The notes beneath the pieces were generated by a model, which had not been told where the DNA came from, did no database searches, and was given only the letters and a program-made list of their open reading frames with translations. The translations under genes and the position numbers were made by a program. Positions 1 to 6,774 of a DNA stretch of 10,294 bases are shown one piece after another. The DNA comes from an uncultured Faecalibacterium sp. (GTDB taxonomy: Bacteria > Bacillota > Clostridia > Oscillospirales > Ruminococcaceae), in assembly GCA_934525325.1 (NCBI GenBank), contig CAKSZE010000060.1, positions 1 through 10,294 on the forward strand, read 5' to 3'. Each line of letters begins with the position of its first letter. The stretch's first letter is position 1.

Positions 1-7
1 CTTTTTA

Positions 8-91
8 TGCCGGTGGTGGGGGTCGAACCCACACGTGTTATTAGCACAAGGGATTTTGAGTCCCCCTCGTCTGCCATTCCGACACACCGGC
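8..91 (-). tRNA. tRNA-Leu (anticodon CAA)
   Basis: On the minus strand this 84-nt stretch folds as a class II tRNA. The acceptor arms GCCGGTG and CACCGGC pair perfectly, with an A discriminator at position 8. The T arm is GTGGG-TTCGACC-CCCAC. The anticodon stem GGGGA/TCCCT encloses the seven-base loop CTCAAAA, which puts CAA at positions 34-36 and so reads leucine UUG codons. A long variable arm (TGTGCTAATAACACG region) fits tRNA-Leu. The CCA end is not encoded, because TAAAAAG follows the discriminator, so a CCA-adding enzyme is needed. A consensus-like promoter lies directly upstream. Confidence 0.96.
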
Positions 92-112
92 GCGTGTTTT
101 TGAACGGCTTTT

Positions 113-141
113 ATTATACCGGATTCTATGGGTAAAATCAA
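113..141 (-). promoter_or_regulatory. Promoter of the tRNA-Leu gene
   Basis: Read on the minus strand, TTGATT (141-136) and a perfect TATAAT (118-113) are separated by 17 bases. Transcription would start near 106, about 15 nt before the mature tRNA 5' end. The promoter covers position 128, the ATG of the upstream-extended reading frame of the divergent spoIID-like gene. This is one reason to reject that ATG as the real start. Confidence 0.8.
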
Positions 142-203
142 GAGGGAGTTTTGCAGCTTTTCTCAAATCCTCCCGCCCGGCGCAAAATACATAACTCCGG
201 TTC

Positions 204-232
204 TTGCCCGGCGGCGCGGGCTGTGCTACACT
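204..232 (+). promoter_or_regulatory. Extended -10 promoter of the SpoIID-like gene
   Basis: TTGCCC (204-209) and TACACT (227-232) are 17 bases apart, and TGC just before the -10 hexamer makes an extended -10 (TGnTAnnnT). Transcription would start near 239, leaving about 42 nt of leader before the TTG start at 281. The motif is seen directly; promoter activity is inferred. Confidence 0.65.
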
Positions 233-263
233 AAGGTCATATCAAAACGTAAAATATGCCCAC

Positions 264-270
264 AAGGAGG
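264..270 (+). promoter_or_regulatory. Ribosome binding site deciding the TTG start at 281
   Basis: AAGGAGG sits 10 bases before an in-frame TTG. No comparable site precedes the in-frame ATG at 128, which also lies upstream of the predicted transcription start. The TTG start places a clean signal peptide at the protein's N terminus. Confidence 0.85.
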
Positions 271-280
271 GAACCGGACT

Positions 281-1327
281 TTGAAACATCTGCATTCTTT
301 TGCCCGCCGCGCGGCGGCTTTTCTGCTGGCGGCGGTGCTGTGCGTCTGCATCCCGGCGGCAGCGGCTTCGGCTGCCACCACCATCGGCGGGGCCGATACT
401 ACCCTGATCCCCGCAGAGGACGAAAACTGTCTCAGCTGGCTGTTTGGCTCCAAGGATAAGATCACCATGCCCTACCTGAACATCAAGGGACAGGGGCTCA
501 AGCGCAACGTCACGCTGGATCTTGTGGATTGTCTGGTGGGCATCACCTACACTGAGCTTGGCTCCATTGGCAGCTACGTCAGTGCCAGCGCCGCGCAGCA
601 AGCGTGGAAGGCGCAGGCGGTGGCGGTGCACTCCTATCTGGAATACCACAAGCAGTACGGCTCGTCTGCCAATGCGCTGATCTACACCCCGGTCAGCCAG
701 ATCCCGTCCTCCACCCGCAGCGCCATCCGCAAGGCGGTGCAGGCGGTCAAGGATGAGGTGCTGGTGTACAACGGCAGCGTGTGCGACGCGGTATGGTCGG
801 CCAGTGCGGGCTACAACACCCAGACCGGCGTGTACGGCACCTGCGCCAGCCTGGACGCGTGGGGCACGGATGTGCCCTACCTGCAAAGCGTGGAAAGCCC
901 CTACGAGGAGCAGTACCACAACCTGCTGCGCCGGGTGATCGGCAAGGACTATACCTATATAGAATACAACGACAGCCGCACCGGCGAGCCTTACCAGAGC
1001 GCCGACACCACCCACAAGGATCTGGGCGGCTTTGTGCAGTACAATACGCTGGTGTCCAACGGGCGCAGCTATCGGTACATCAACCAGTTCGTTTCCTCCC
1101 GCTATTGCTTTGACTTTGGCGCAGACGCAAACGGCACCCCCTGCATGACCTACTACGGCTTTGGTCATGGCGTGGGCATGAGCCAGTGCGGCGCGGTGGG
1201 CTACGCCGCCGAGGAGGGCATGAATTACAAGCAAATTTTGCAGCACTACTACACCGGGGCGCAGATCCGTACCCGCACTACCCGCAGCGGCGGATTGTTC
1301 GGCTGGCTGGCGGGGCTGTTCCGCTGA
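281..1327 (+). CDS. Secreted SpoIID/LytB-domain protein (SpoIID-like)
   Basis: 348-residue protein of the SpoIID/LytB family. Known members are exported or membrane-anchored and cleave or bind peptidoglycan glycan strands; SpoIID itself is a lytic transglycosylase used in forespore engulfment. Residues 1-31 look like a signal peptide (basic KHLHSFARR, hydrophobic core, cleavage near AAASA-A). The SpoIID core runs from about residue 80 (LVDCLVGITYTEL) through KAQAVAVHSY (110-119) and WSASAGYNTQTG (172-183) to the hallmark FGHGVGMSQ (294-302). The Glu of the first block is kept (E92), but the Glu that usually precedes the A-x-KAQA block is Gln here (Q107). Seven cysteines follow the signal peptide, which is many for an exported protein. 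The TTG start is chosen for its AAGGAGG site and signal peptide; an ATG 51 codons upstream is unlikely. The gene is probably monocistronic, as another promoter follows it. The family is certain; a sporulation role is not shown. Confidence 0.9.
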   Translation: MKHLHSFARRAAAFLLAAVLCVCIPAAAASAATTIGGADTTLIPAEDENCLSWLFGSKDKITMPYLNIKGQGLKRNVTLDLVDCLVGITYTELGSIGSYVSASAAQQAWKAQAVAVHSYLEYHKQYGSSANALIYTPVSQIPSSTRSAIRKAVQAVKDEVLVYNGSVCDAVWSASAGYNTQTGVYGTCASLDAWGTDVPYLQSVESPYEEQYHNLLRRVIGKDYTYIEYNDSRTGEPYQSADTTHKDLGGFVQYNTLVSNGRSYRYINQFVSSRYCFDFGADANGTPCMTYYGFGHGVGMSQCGAVGYAAEEGMNYKQILQHYYTGAQIRTRTTRSGGLFGWLAGLFR

Positions 1328-1356
1328 ATGTGTTTGACTGAAATTTTGGAAATACC

Positions 1357-1385
1357 TTCTCAAACGCCGCAGGATTTGGTATACT
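1357..1385 (+). promoter_or_regulatory. Extended -10 promoter of the glycosyltransferase operon
   Basis: TTCTCA (1357-1362) lies 17 bases before TATACT (1380-1385), with TGG directly before the -10 giving an extended -10. Transcription would start near 1392, only about 11 nt before the ATG at 1403, which has no ribosome binding site. It leaves about 62 nt of leader before the preferred start at 1454. A second possible -35 (TTGACT, 1334-1339) has no good -10 at normal spacing. Confidence 0.6.
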
Positions 1386-1453
1386 ATATCCGTTTGTGAA
1401 AAATGAACGGGAAACATAACTGCGTGGAAAAACGCACGGATTGGAGTATCAGC

Positions 1454-3868
1454 ATGGAGTTGGATCAGGAAAAGCAAAATCAGGAGGCCGCCGAGCGCTG
1501 CCGTGCACTGGCACAGCGCATCGTGCGGGAGCTGGCTCCCCGCAGCGTACAGGTGCTGGAGGACAGCGGGCTGCTGGAAAAAGCTTTTTGTAAAATGAAC
1601 ACTGCGGTGGTGCAAAGCGCCCCGGAGCTGCTGGTGGTGGCAGACCCCCAGTGGGTCAGTCTGCCCGCCGTACAGGCCGAAAAGGTGCTGCTGGTGTGCG
1701 GCGAGTACGCCGGCATGGCAGACTGCGCAAAGCAGCTTGCTGCACAGGGCTTCTGCCGGGAGCTTGCATGGAAGGACCACGGCAAGGAGCAGCTGACCGC
1801 GCTGTTCTGCCGCATGGACGCCCCGGAGCTGCCGGAGCTGGAAAACGGCTACGAGCAGCAGCTGGACATTTTGCGGGAGCGCACCCTGCTGGCGGAGCGC
1901 ACCGCCGCGGAGCAGTCTGCCCAGCTGGAACGGCTGCGCAGCGACCTTTCCCTGAGCCGCAGCCATGAGCAGAACCTGGAAAAGACCCTGAACAGCGTGG
2001 TCAACTCCACCTTCTGGAAGGCCAGCTGGCCGCTGCGGTATCTGGTAAGCAAGTGCCGTCAGCTGTGGCGTACCTTCCCGCTGTTTGTCTTTTTTGCCAC
2101 CCTGCGCCGGGTGGGCTTTGCGGGCGTAAAGGCACAGGCCAAGGCCAAAAAAGAGTACAAAAAACTGTTCCCGGGCAAGGCGATGCCCGCCGACCGCTTT
2201 GCGGACGTGGAGCTGCTGGTAAAACAGGCCGCAGACCAGCCCGCTGCACCGCGCATCAGCATTGTGGTGCCGCTGTACAACACCCCCCACGATTTTCTGG
2301 TGGAGCTGCTGGACTCGGTGCAGAACCAGACCTACCGCAACTGGGAGCTGTGCATGGTGGATGCCGGACAGGACGCGGACGTGGGTGCCCTCGTGCAGGA
2401 GCGCGCCCGCACCGACAGCCGCATCCGCTACCGGAAACTGGACAGCAACGAGGGCATTGCGGGCAACACCAATCAGGGCTTTGCCCTTGCCACCGGCGAG
2501 TATATCGCCCTGCTGGACCATGACGACATCCTGCACCCCTGCGCACTGTGGTATGTGGCGGAGGCCATTGCCAAGCAGGGCGCGGACTTTGTGTACACGG
2601 ACGAAGTGACCTTTGAAGGGGACATCGACCATCTGACGGTCTACCACTTCAAGCCGGATTATATGCTGGATAACCTGCGCTCCAACAACTATATCTGCCA
2701 CCTGAGCGTGTTCAGCGCGGCGCTGCTGGCAAAGGTGGGCGGCGACGAGCGGGCAGAGTTCAACGGCAGTCAGGACTACGACCTCTACCTGCGCCTGACC
2801 GAGCAGGCGGAAAAGATCGTGCACATCCCGCATCTGCTGTACTACTGGCGTTCCAGCCCGGCAAGCGTAGCCAGTAACATCTCCGCCAAGACCTACTGTC
2901 TGGAAGCAGCCATGAAGGCGCTGCGCGCCCACTACGACCGTATGGGCGTGCCGGTGGACGCAGTGACCATGGTGCCCAACACCCCGGGCTTCTACAAGAC
3001 CGATTACACCATCACAAAGCCCGGGCGGGTCAGCGTGCTGATCCCCAGCTGCGACCATTCGGGCGACCTGCGGGTGTGCGTGGAGTCCATCTACCGCAAG
3101 ACCACCTACCCGGATTTTGAGATCATCATCATCGAGAACAACAGCAAGGAGCCTGCCACCTTCCGCTGCTACGAACAGCTGCAAAAGGAGCACCCGGACA
3201 CCCTGCATGTGCTCACATGGCAGGGCACCGGCTTCAATTACAGCGCCCTGAATAACTTTGGCGCACGGGCTGCCACCGGTGAGTATCTGCTGCTGCTCAA
3301 CAACGATACCGAGGTCATCTCGCCCCGCTGGATGGAGGAGATGGTCATGTACGCCCAGCAGGACCGGGTGGGCTGCGTGGGCGCAAAGCTGCTCTACCCG
3401 GACAACACCATCCAGCACGCGGGCATCGGCTTCGGCTTCCTGACGCTGGCGGCGCACATGCACAAGAACTTCCCCGTGGGGCACCCCGGCTATATGGGAC
3501 GGCTCTCCTACGCGCAGGACGTGTACGCCGTGACCGCCGCCTGCCTGATGGTGCGCAAGGACGTATACGAGCAGGTGGAAGGGCTGGACGAGAGCTTTGC
3601 CGTGGCCTTCAACGATGTGGACTTCTGCGTCCGCGTGCGGGAGGCCGGCTACACCAACGTGTTCACCCCCTTTGCCCAGCTGTACCACTACGAGAGCAAG
3701 AGCCGCGGGCTGGACGAAAGCCCGGTTAAGCGCAAGCGCTTTGCCTCTGAGGTGGAGCGGTTCCAGAAGCGGTGGGCAAAGCAGCTGGCTGCGGGCGACC
3801 CCTGCATGAACCCCAACTTTGACCTGATGAAGGAGGACTTCAGCTTTGACATCAAGCCGCTGGAGTGA
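1454..3868 (+). CDS. Large protein with two GT2 glycosyltransferase domains
   Basis: 804-residue cytoplasmic protein, probably membrane-associated, predicted to add two sugars, or one sugar repeatedly, to a cell-wall or capsular polysaccharide. Residues 1-125 form an alpha/beta-like region I do not recognise. A charged, Glu/Gln/Leu-rich coiled coil follows (about 132-182), then NSTFWKASWPLR (184-195), a linker motif common before GT2 domains. GT-A domain 1 starts at RISIVVPLYN (267) with DHDD at 355-358 as the metal/nucleotide-binding motif. Domain 2 starts at VSVLIPSCDH (526), with NNDT at 616-619 and NDVDFC from 720, resembling WbbL-type rhamnosyltransferases. The ATG at 1454 is preferred because GGAG (1443-1446) lies 7 bases before it; the in-frame ATG at 1403 has no such site. 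The next gene follows after 37 nt. A rhamnose donor is inferred from the nearby rml genes, so linkage and acceptor are unknown. GT2 assignment is firm. Confidence 0.9.
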   Translation: MELDQEKQNQEAAERCRALAQRIVRELAPRSVQVLEDSGLLEKAFCKMNTAVVQSAPELLVVADPQWVSLPAVQAEKVLLVCGEYAGMADCAKQLAAQGFCRELAWKDHGKEQLTALFCRMDAPELPELENGYEQQLDILRERTLLAERTAAEQSAQLERLRSDLSLSRSHEQNLEKTLNSVVNSTFWKASWPLRYLVSKCRQLWRTFPLFVFFATLRRVGFAGVKAQAKAKKEYKKLFPGKAMPADRFADVELLVKQAADQPAAPRISIVVPLYNTPHDFLVELLDSVQNQTYRNWELCMVDAGQDADVGALVQERARTDSRIRYRKLDSNEGIAGNTNQGFALATGEYIALLDHDDILHPCALWYVAEAIAKQGADFVYTDEVTFEGDIDHLTVYHFKPDYMLDNLRSNNYICHLSVFSAALLAKVGGDERAEFNGSQDYDLYLRLTEQAEKIVHIPHLLYYWRSSPASVASNISAKTYCLEAAMKALRAHYDRMGVPVDAVTMVPNTPGFYKTDYTITKPGRVSVLIPSCDHSGDLRVCVESIYRKTTYPDFEIIIIENNSKEPATFRCYEQLQKEHPDTLHVLTWQGTGFNYSALNNFGARAATGEYLLLLNNDTEVISPRWMEEMVMYAQQDRVGCVGAKLLYPDNTIQHAGIGFGFLTLAAHMHKNFPVGHPGYMGRLSYAQDVYAVTAACLMVRKDVYEQVEGLDESFAVAFNDVDFCVRVREAGYTNVFTPFAQLYHYESKSRGLDESPVKRKRFASEVERFQKRWAKQLAAGDPCMNPNFDLMKEDFSFDIKPLE

Positions 3869-3890
3869 GCCTTTGACCCAAACCGAACTG

Positions 3891-3898
3891 AAAGGGGG
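3891..3898 (+). promoter_or_regulatory. Ribosome binding site fixing the start of the second GT2 gene
   Basis: AAAGGGGG lies 7 bases before the ATG at 3906. An in-frame ATG 20 codons upstream (3846) falls inside the end of the preceding gene and has no such site, so the shorter product is preferred. Confidence 0.75.
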
Positions 3899-3905
3899 AA
3901 CGCAG

Positions 3906-4697
3906 ATGGAGCTTTCGGCCTGTATCGTGGTGTATAACGGCGCAGAGGAGGCAATCAGAGCCGCCCAGACCGTACTGGACTGCACCCGCCGCTACCCGCT
4001 CACGCTGTATCTGGTGGATAACGCCAGCCCGGACGGCAGCGGCCAGCGGCTGACCGCCGCCGCCAAGGACGGCACCCTGCGCACCGTCCCCGGGCAGACG
4101 GTGCAGGTGCTCTGCCGGTTGGAGAACGGCGGCTTCGGCACCGGGCACAACACGGTGCTCTCGCTGCTGCACAGCCGGGTGCACTTTATCCTGAACCCGG
4201 ATATCCAGCTGACTGCAGACACCCTGAGCGACCTTGCAGACTGGATGGCGGCGCACCCCGGCGTGGTGATGACCCGCCCGGGGCTGACCTTCCCGGACGG
4301 CAGACCCCAGCAGCTGCCGCTGCGCCGGTGCAATGTGCGCGCCATGGCCTACCGTCAGCTGCCCTGTCTGCGCTTTTGGGCAAAGTACAATGACCGCTAC
4401 CTGATGGCAGACAAGGATTTGACCCAGCCCACAGAGATCGAATTCTGCACCGGCAGCTTTTCGGCGGTGGACACTGCCGCCTTCAAGGCCGTGGGCGGCT
4501 TTGACGAGGGCTACTTCATGTATGTGGAGGACGCCGACCTCACCCAGAAGATGCGCACGCAGGGCAAGGCGTATCTGGTGCCCCAGTACACCGCCATCCA
4601 CGCATGGCACCGCGCGGCGCACCGCAGCCTGAAGCCCTTTCTGTGGCAGCTGCGCAGCCTGATGCGCTATTTTTCCAAGTGGGGCTTTGCGTGGTAA
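3906..4697 (+). CDS. GT2 family glycosyltransferase (rhamnosyltransferase-like)
   Basis: 263-residue single-domain GT-A enzyme. The order of motifs is that of WbbL-like dTDP-rhamnosyltransferases: SACIVVYNGAE at the N terminus, LVDNASPDGSG (36-46), the ENGGFGTGHN loop (73-82), FILNPDI (94-100) with the Asp of the DxD-like site, CTGSF (181-185), and GGFDEGYFMYVEDADL (197-212), which in this family carries the catalytic base and an acceptor-side acid. The C-terminal HAWHRAAHRSLK (232-243) is also typical. The product likely transfers a deoxyhexose, plausibly L-rhamnose made by the downstream rml genes, to a lipid-linked or growing glycan at the inner membrane face; there is no transmembrane segment. 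It lies 37 nt after the double GT2 gene, and its stop codon overlaps the ribosome binding site of the next gene, so the three are probably one transcript. Sugar and acceptor specificity are inferred only. Confidence 0.88.
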   Translation: MELSACIVVYNGAEEAIRAAQTVLDCTRRYPLTLYLVDNASPDGSGQRLTAAAKDGTLRTVPGQTVQVLCRLENGGFGTGHNTVLSLLHSRVHFILNPDIQLTADTLSDLADWMAAHPGVVMTRPGLTFPDGRPQQLPLRRCNVRAMAYRQLPCLRFWAKYNDRYLMADKDLTQPTEIEFCTGSFSAVDTAAFKAVGGFDEGYFMYVEDADLTQKMRTQGKAYLVPQYTAIHAWHRAAHRSLKPFLWQLRSLMRYFSKWGFAW

Positions 4698-4704
4698 AGG
4701 AGGT
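4696..4704 (+). promoter_or_regulatory. Ribosome binding site overlapping the upstream stop codon
   Basis: AAAGGAGGT is nearly perfectly complementary to the 16S rRNA tail and shares bases with the TAA stop (4695-4697) of the GT2 gene. It lies 6 bases before the ATG at 4711, so translation of the two genes is probably coupled. It rules out the in-frame TTG at 4687. Confidence 0.85.
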
Positions 4705-4710
4705 ACTGCC

Positions 4711-5643
4711 ATGAAGATGAGTGAAGTGCTGCTGATCAAGCTGGATACAAATGGATTTGAGCGTTTTTACAACCGGAAAATGCAGGAATGCGGCTGCACG
4801 GTGCTGCCGATCTGCGATTTCCGCCGGGAAAAATACGGCCTGAGCGTGCTGCGGCCACTGCAGCTCCGGCAGCTTACGCCGCGCTATCTGGCGCAGTACC
4901 GGCTGATCGTGCTGTTTGAGGAACCGGCATTGTTTCTGTACCTGAAAAAACGCATCGACCCGAGCCGGACAAAGCTGGTGCTCTGGAACTGGAATATCAC
5001 CAATCACACATGGCTGCGCGGAAATGCTCCGCTGCGCCGCCGGTGCGAAAACTGGACGTTTGATGCAGTAGATGCAAAAAAGTTTGGCTGGAAGCTGAAC
5101 GAGCAGTTCTATTTTGCGCCGGAGGCCCTGCCCGTCCGGGAAAACGCAGACCGCAAAGCCGGTCTTACGGCGTTTTCGGCCTGTGTCGATAAAGGGCGCT
5201 ATCCCGTGATGAAGGAAATGCGGGAGGCGCTGTGCAGGCAGGGCGTTGCCGCAGATTTCTGTCTGGTAAGCGAGCCGCTCCGGCGGTATGCGGCAGAGGA
5301 CGCCGCGTGGATCAAGACAAAAGGACTGCCCTACGAAGCGTTTTTGCAGCACACCATCCAGAGCGACATTGTGGTGGAGGTGGTGCAGAGCCGGCAGGTG
5401 GGCATTACGGTCCGGGCGCTGGAGGCAATGTTCTATCACAAAAAGCTGATCACGAACAACGCTGCGATCCGCGAGACCCCGCTGTATCACCCGTGCAACG
5501 TCCTTGTCTGGGAGCCGGGTGCGCAGGAAAAGCTGCCTGCTTTTTTGCAGGCGGCGTATCAGCCGCTGCCGGAAGCAGTGGAAAAACGCTACACCTTTGC
5601 GGCATGGCTGGATAACTTTTTGCAGCCGGAAGCAGCAGACTGA
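4711..5643 (+). CDS. Unrecognised GT-B-like polysaccharide biosynthesis protein
   Basis: 310-residue soluble protein with no signal peptide or membrane segment. I cannot name a family with certainty. The C-terminal third (residues about 208-266) reads like the donor-binding half of a GT-B glycosyltransferase: a YEAFL strand/helix, SDIVVEVVQ, then Q-x-G-I-T-x-R-A-L-E-A-M (229-240) and KKLITNN (244-250), close to what is seen in capsule or lipopolysaccharide-core sugar transferases. The N-terminal half has a Rossmann-like start (EVLLIKLDTNG, 5-15) and a Trp-rich stretch, LVLWNWNITNHTW (89-101). Codon choice differs from the neighbours: only 4 of 14 threonine codons are ACC, whereas rmlA uses mostly ACC, and alanine is often GCG or GCA. 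That suggests a different origin. It is the last gene before a strong terminator. The most likely role is a third glycosyltransferase or sugar-modifying enzyme for the same glycan, but this is inference. Confidence 0.75.
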   Translation: MKMSEVLLIKLDTNGFERFYNRKMQECGCTVLPICDFRREKYGLSVLRPLQLRQLTPRYLAQYRLIVLFEEPALFLYLKKRIDPSRTKLVLWNWNITNHTWLRGNAPLRRRCENWTFDAVDAKKFGWKLNEQFYFAPEALPVRENADRKAGLTAFSACVDKGRYPVMKEMREALCRQGVAADFCLVSEPLRRYAAEDAAWIKTKGLPYEAFLQHTIQSDIVVEVVQSRQVGITVRALEAMFYHKKLITNNAAIRETPLYHPCNVLVWEPGAQEKLPAFLQAAYQPLPEAVEKRYTFAAWLDNFLQPEAAD

Positions 5644-5665
5644 GTGCTGCCAAAGAAAAATACAG

Positions 5666-5719
5666 GAACGGCTTTGCCAGAGAATTTTTTCTGGAAGAGC
5701 CGTTCTTTCTTGCTTTTTC
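5666..5719 (+). terminator. Rho-independent terminator after the glycosyltransferase operon
   Basis: GAACGGCT (5666-5673) pairs with AGCCGTTC (5698-5705), and inside it CCAGA pairs with TCTGG. The tract TTTCTTGCTTTTT follows. A further matching pair, AAAATACAG (5657-5665) and CTGTATTTT (5719-5727), flanks the hairpin. The structure separates the glycosyltransferase genes from the rml genes, so the latter need their own promoter. Confidence 0.85.
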
Positions 5720-5769
5720 TGTATTTTCATAGTAAAATAAAGTGTACTGCCATCGTCTTTTGCAAAAAT

Positions 5770-5810
5770 GCGGACGCGGCAGACCTAAAATCGTTTACAG
5801 CGGACGCAGC
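5770..5810 (+). repeat. Direct repeat pair in the rml leader (possible operator)
   Basis: GCGGACGCGGC (5770-5780) recurs as GCGGACGCAGC (5800-5810), 10 of 11 bases identical and exactly 30 bp apart, about three helical turns. The second copy is also the left half of a small hairpin, AGCGGA (5799-5804) with TCCGCT (5811-5816). The pair lies in the stretch that must hold the rml promoter. A regulator site is possible but unproven. Confidence 0.4.
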
Positions 5811-5822
5811 TCCGCTTTGAAT
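5794..5822 (+). promoter_or_regulatory. Candidate promoter of the rml operon
   Basis: TTTACA (5794-5799) and TTGAAT (5817-5822) are 17 bases apart; the -35 is good and the -10 mediocre. A competing pair, TTGCTT (5710-5715) and TAAAAT (5733-5738), also at 17 bases, overlaps the terminator tail. Some promoter is needed in 5720-5850 because a strong terminator precedes it, but which one is used cannot be settled from sequence. Confidence 0.35.
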
Positions 5823-5864
5823 TAAGCTGCACATCTTTTTATAAGAAAAAAGGAGTGCACAAGT

Positions 5865-6752
5865 ATGAAAGGCATTATTCTCGCCGGCGGTGCCGGCACA
5901 CGGCTCTATCCTTTGACCATGGTCACCAGCAAACAGCTGCTGCCGGTCTACGACAAGCCCATGATCTACTATCCGCTGTCCACCCTTATGCTGGCGGGCA
6001 TTCAGGATATCCTGATCATCTCTACCCCTACCGATACGCCCCGCTTTGAGGCGCTGCTGGGCGATGGCAGCCAGTACGGCATCCATCTGCAGTATAAAGT
6101 GCAGCCTTCCCCGGATGGTCTGGCACAGGCCTTTATTCTGGGCGAAGAGTTCATTGGCGACGACTGCTGCGCCATGATCCTTGGCGATAACATTTTCTAC
6201 GGCAACGGCTTCTCCAAGCTGCTCAAGAGCGCCGCAGCCAACGCAGAGAACAAGGGCCGCTGCACCGTGTTCGGCTACTATGTGCAGGACCCCGAGCGCT
6301 TTGGCATCGTGGAGTTCGACAAGGACGGCAAGGTGCTCAGCGTGGAGGAAAAGCCCCAGCACCCCAAGTCCAACTACGCCATCACCGGCCTGTACTTCTA
6401 CAACAAGGAAGTGGTGCAGATGGCAAAGCAGGTAAAGCCCTCTGCCCGCGGCGAGCTGGAGATCACCACCCTGAACGATATGTACCTGAAGAAGGACGAG
6501 CTGGATGTGCAGCTGCTGGGCCGCGGCTTTGCATGGCTGGACACCGGCACGATGGAAAGCCTTGTGGAGGCTGCCGACTTTGTGCACATGATCGAAAAGC
6601 GTCAGGGCATCAAGATCAGCGCACCGGAGGAGATCGCTTTCAAGTACGGCTGGATCGACCGCGACACTTTGCTGGAAAGCGCCGAGCGCTACGGCAAGAG
6701 CCCCTACGGCCAGCACCTGAAGAACGTGGCCGACGGCAAGCTGCGCTACTAA
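5865..6752 (+). CDS. rmlA: Glucose-1-phosphate thymidylyltransferase RmlA
   Basis: 295 residues, full length for the short RmlA (RfbA) family. It joins dTTP and alpha-D-glucose-1-phosphate to give dTDP-glucose and pyrophosphate, the first step of dTDP-L-rhamnose synthesis, in the cytoplasm. The nucleotide-binding loop GGAGTRL (8-14), the [13 protein letters not shown] stretch (22-34), LGDN (106-109, with the metal-binding Asp108), VEEKP (160-164), and WLDTGT (224-229, with the second metal Asp226) are all intact. The start has AGGAG nine bases upstream. It opens the second operon; rmlD follows after 22 nt. Feedback inhibition by dTDP-rhamnose is known for the family. It uses the GCC/ACC/AAG-rich codons common to the rml genes here. 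Confidence 0.97.
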   Translation: MKGIILAGGAGTRLYPLTMVTSKQLLPVYDKPMIYYPLSTLMLAGIQDILIISTPTDTPRFEALLGDGSQYGIHLQYKVQPSPDGLAQAFILGEEFIGDDCCAMILGDNIFYGNGFSKLLKSAAANAENKGRCTVFGYYVQDPERFGIVEFDKDGKVLSVEEKPQHPKSNYAITGLYFYNKEVVQMAKQVKPSARGELEITTLNDMYLKKDELDVQLLGRGFAWLDTGTMESLVEAADFVHMIEKRQGIKISAPEEIAFKYGWIDRDTLLESAERYGKSPYGQHLKNVADGKLRY

Positions 6753-6774
6753 GCATAAGGAAAGGCACATTGGT

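Noticed and set aside
8..141. tRNA-Leu as an integration site for a mobile island
   Set aside because: No integrase and no duplicated tRNA 3' end are visible in the window, and the neighbouring genes look like ordinary chromosomal cell-envelope genes.
128..280. N-terminal extension of the SpoIID-like protein starting at ATG 128
   Set aside because: It lies on top of the divergent tRNA promoter and upstream of the likely transcription start, has no ribosome binding site, and would bury the signal peptide 51 residues inside the protein.
1403..1453. Start of the double GT2 protein at ATG 1403
   Set aside because: There is no Shine-Dalgarno sequence and the predicted transcription start is only about 11 nt upstream. 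The ATG at 1454 has GGAG at good spacing, although a leaderless-like start at 1403 cannot be fully excluded.
242..3985. A 1247-codon open frame on the minus strand, opposite the SpoIID-like and double GT2 genes
   Set aside because: It is exactly antisense to two genes with clear family motifs. GC-rich third positions remove stops on the opposite strand. The translation is Val/His/Ala/Gln-rich with no recognisable domain and no ribosome binding site.
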